This document shows positions 62,114-64,000 of a stretch of 64,000 nt of DNA, in pieces (the stretch's first letter is position 1; every line of letters starts with the position of its first letter). The stretch is from Seminavis robusta (lineage: Eukaryota > Bacillariophyta > Bacillariophyceae > Naviculales > Naviculaceae): contig CAICTM010000207.1 in the NCBI GenBank assembly GCA_903772945.1, positions 1 to 64,000 on the forward strand, read 5' to 3'. The translations under genes were made by a program, and so were the position numbers. The notes under the pieces were generated by a model, which worked only from the letters and a program-made list of their open reading frames with translations, was not told the DNA's origin and ran no database searches.

Positions 62114-64000
62114 TTATGCATTCGAAGTGGATGGCGGTGGAAAGTGGGCTTGTAGCGTCTTCATCAAACTAAAGCACTGGCCAGGTGCCGTGCGCCGAGC
62201 CAACATCTCCGGCACACCAGGAAGGTGAACATGCGTCAATTGTGTCAGTTCGCAAGACTGGTCATCAAGCTTTCGAATGATGGTGCACCCCATCAACATT
62301 TCAGTCCTGATCACCTGTTTGGCTGCGGCACTATCCAATGTGCCCTTGTCGTTCTCCCACACGGAACGGCTCACTAGAATGTATGATCCTTCATGCTGTT
62401 CCATTGGTCTGGCATACAACAGCACACTCATTTCAATGCCCTTGGGCAAGAGGCGATGTTTGTTCAAGGATTTTACAATCTTGGCACAGCCAGTGAACCC
62501 GTATGGATTTTCACTAGCTTTCATGTCCACATCGTCCTGTAGCACGTAGACATCCTCTCGCCCCTGACAGTGTGGATTGTACTTTGGGACCATGGACGAG
62601 TCCCACAGGTACTCCAAGACGTTCTTGGGGGTTGTATGCAACAAGACACGACCCTTGACAATGGGCCATGTGTGACCAAATCCACCATGCGAGACCCGTC
62701 CTGTCCAAACGAGAATCTGTTCTCCCAAGGCGGCCGTCCATGGGGAGATGGGCCAACCATGGCGATTCCGTTCCATGGAGGCGGCGGTAATGAGTTTGGC
62801 TGTTTCTCTCGTGGGCGTGTACCGATCTCCTTCGTCAAATGCAAGGTCATATCCGACAAAGATGAGCTGTTGAACAATCTCGACCAAGTACTGATCCATT
62901 TGCAAAAAGTCTGGTGTGGGCATGGGTGGTTGTTCTGGCGTTGGTACACCGGCCGCATGACCCGAGTGGGATAGCGACGACAAGGAGGGATCCGACGAAG
63001 AACTCGACAGAGTGGATGATTTGGGTGACAGGTCGAGGTCATGAACGCGCATGAAGGATCCCGACTCGCTCTTTCTGAGCACTCGTCGTTGTTGCTGGTT
63101 GGTGGTAGATGATGATGATTGCTGCTCCGAGGTGGATTCCTTTGTGTGTGGTGGTTGCTGTTGTTGCTGGGATGCAATCATTTCTTCGAGTTGCTTCTGT
63201 GTAGTCTCAAAGTCTTGCAGCTGAGCCTGGTACCTGGATATGGATGCTTGCAGTTTTGACTGCAGGTTATGTATCTCTCCTTGCGTTGCATGGATGCACT
63301 CTTCTTGTTGGTGTGCTTGTAGCTGCAGGTTGTTGAGCTTTTCGTCCTGTTTAGTAGTAGTCGCAAGAGCAGCCTTTCTACTATTGCAACTGCCAGGAGA
63401 CAATGCCTCTTCGTTGGTAATAGTGGTGGCAGTGAAGGTCGGGGATACCCCGTCATTGGTTGTTTGCAGTAACAGGTGCTCTATCGAAGTTGGCACGGCT
63501 GTCTCCACTCTTAGTGTCTTGCCATGTTGCTTCTTTTTCCTCTGAAAGATGGAAACAACTGCCTTGAATCCCCGTTTCTTCTTCTTTTTGTTTTTCTTCT
63601 TGTCGGCTTGCTGGAGAAGCTCTTGGAGCTCTCTGGTTTCCTGGGGATCAAGTGCTGGCTGATGAGCAATGCGTTGTATCGAATGGACGGGTATCTCATT
63701 AAAAGCATCCTCTGGTTGAATGCCAGGCACCTCTTCCTCCGTAGCTGATGAGATCTCCACCACCATGGGAGGCACTGCAAGCTCTGGCTCTTTGGTAGTA
63801 GGATCTTCTTCGGGTATGGGTGGTGGAGTCGCAAAGGGCAAAAAGTCGAGGCCGAACAATGGCTGCAGCAAGATGGGGACATCAATGCCATTCCCTGGGG
63901 GTTCCGAGACTGTGGTAATAGCGGTGACATCCCAGCTGCCACTCAGTGTCAACGAGGTTCGGCTGCTGTGATCCTGCTTCGCATTGTCTTGCGAATCCTC
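62114..64000 (-). CDS. START-domain protein with coiled coil, N-terminus beyond the window
   Basis: The frame is open to the right edge, and the apparent start at 63952 is TTG, so the true start lies outside. Visible order: Pro/acid-rich N-terminal part, a Lys-rich run (KKNKKKKKRGFK), a coiled coil with many Gln (LNNLQLQAHQQEECIHATQG, LQDFETTQKQLEEMIAS), the FMRVHDLDLSPK motif, a Ser-rich linker, then a START domain (WPIVKGRVLLHTTP, VLEYLWDSSMVPKYN, PYGFTGCAKIVKSLN, SYILVSRSVWEND). A paralog of the 60337 gene with an added N-terminal scaffold-like half. A lipid-dependent membrane or signalling role is inferred. Confidence 0.75.
   Translation of the reverse strand, partial: EDSQDNAKQDHSSRTSLTLSGSWDVTAITTVSEPPGNGIDVPILLQPLFGLDFLPFATPPPIPEEDPTTKEPELAVPPMVVEISSATEEEVPGIQPEDAFNEIPVHSIQRIAHQPALDPQETRELQELLQQADKKKNKKKKKRGFKAVVSIFQRKKKQHGKTLRVETAVPTSIEHLLLQTTNDGVSPTFTATTITNEEALSPGSCNSRKAALATTTKQDEKLNNLQLQAHQQEECIHATQGEIHNLQSKLQASISRYQAQLQDFETTQKQLEEMIASQQQQQPPHTKESTSEQQSSSSTTNQQQRRVLRKSESGSFMRVHDLDLSPKSSTLSSSSSDPSLSSLSHSGHAAGVPTPEQPPMPTPDFLQMDQYLVEIVQQLIFVGYDLAFDEGDRYTPTRETAKLITAASMERNRHGWPISPWTAALGEQILVWTGRVSHGGFGHTWPIVKGRVLLHTTPKNVLEYLWDSSMVPKYNPHCQGREDVYVLQDDVDMKASENPYGFTGCAKIVKSLNKHRLLPKGIEMSVLLYARPMEQHEGSYILVSRSVWENDKGTLDSAAAKQVIRTEMLMGCTIIRKLDDQSCELTQLTHVHLPGVPEMLARRTAPGQCFSLMKTLQAHFPPPSTSNA

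Overview
The window looks like nuclear DNA of a diatom, most likely a pennate species rich in transposons. The evidence is eukaryotic gene structure with GT-AG introns of about 65-100 bp, a eukaryotic tRNA-Ser(AGA), stramenopile-style Copia polyprotein remnants, secreted diatom-type repeat proteins, and host genes (START-domain proteins, a GSTCD-like methyltransferase, a globin-fused nitric oxide synthase) separated by repeats. The species is inferred. Several of the longest open frames begin at TTG or GTG; for those I moved the start to the first in-frame ATG or treated the gene as broken.

Layout. 1-2.1 kb: satellite array of about 675-bp units running off the left edge. 2.2-3.6 kb: broken DDE transposase. 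3.9-8.0 kb: a Tc1/mariner-type transposon with perfect 26-bp inverted ends and a TA target duplication. 8.3-9.0 kb: two small unknown frames. 9.6-16.25 kb: a degenerate Copia LTR element on the minus strand. 16.5-22.9 kb: an eight-exon gene (minus) for a large secreted repeat protein. 23.7-27.9 kb: a putative secreted or plastid protein of unknown function, and a WKQK-repeat protein with a C-terminal SH3BGR/thioredoxin-like domain. 27.9-31.05 kb: several repeat families, including a roughly 400-bp unit carrying a conserved hairpin.

31.3-43.9 kb is a graveyard of mobile and selfish genes. It holds a Crypton-like tyrosine recombinase with stops, an HNH-AP2 endonuclease with one stop, a small zinc-ribbon frame, a TTAA-flanked MITE that splits another ORF, a possible CRESS-virus Rep remnant, two diverged copies of a segment with a RusA-like gene (one also with a CAP-domain pseudogene), the 3' end of a reverse-transcriptase gene, a Crinkler/RHS-type NTPase-nuclease gene, a second TTAA-flanked MITE, and a MITE with a CAG duplication whose empty site survives in the paralogous segment.

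43.9-64 kb is mostly ordinary single-copy DNA: a RING protein with a PAH/Sin3-like C-terminus, a Methyltransf_32/R3H protein sharing its divergent promoter, a 1495-residue nitric oxide synthase with two N-terminal globin-like modules, an FG-GAP-like secreted protein, a small membrane protein, tRNA-Ser, a Ser-rich unknown protein, and two convergent START-domain paralogs (the second cut by the right edge). No operon-like cooperation is visible. The most notable single protein is the globin-globin-NOS-reductase fusion; the most notable region is the 37.5-43.9 kb duplicated segment around the Crinkler/RHS gene.
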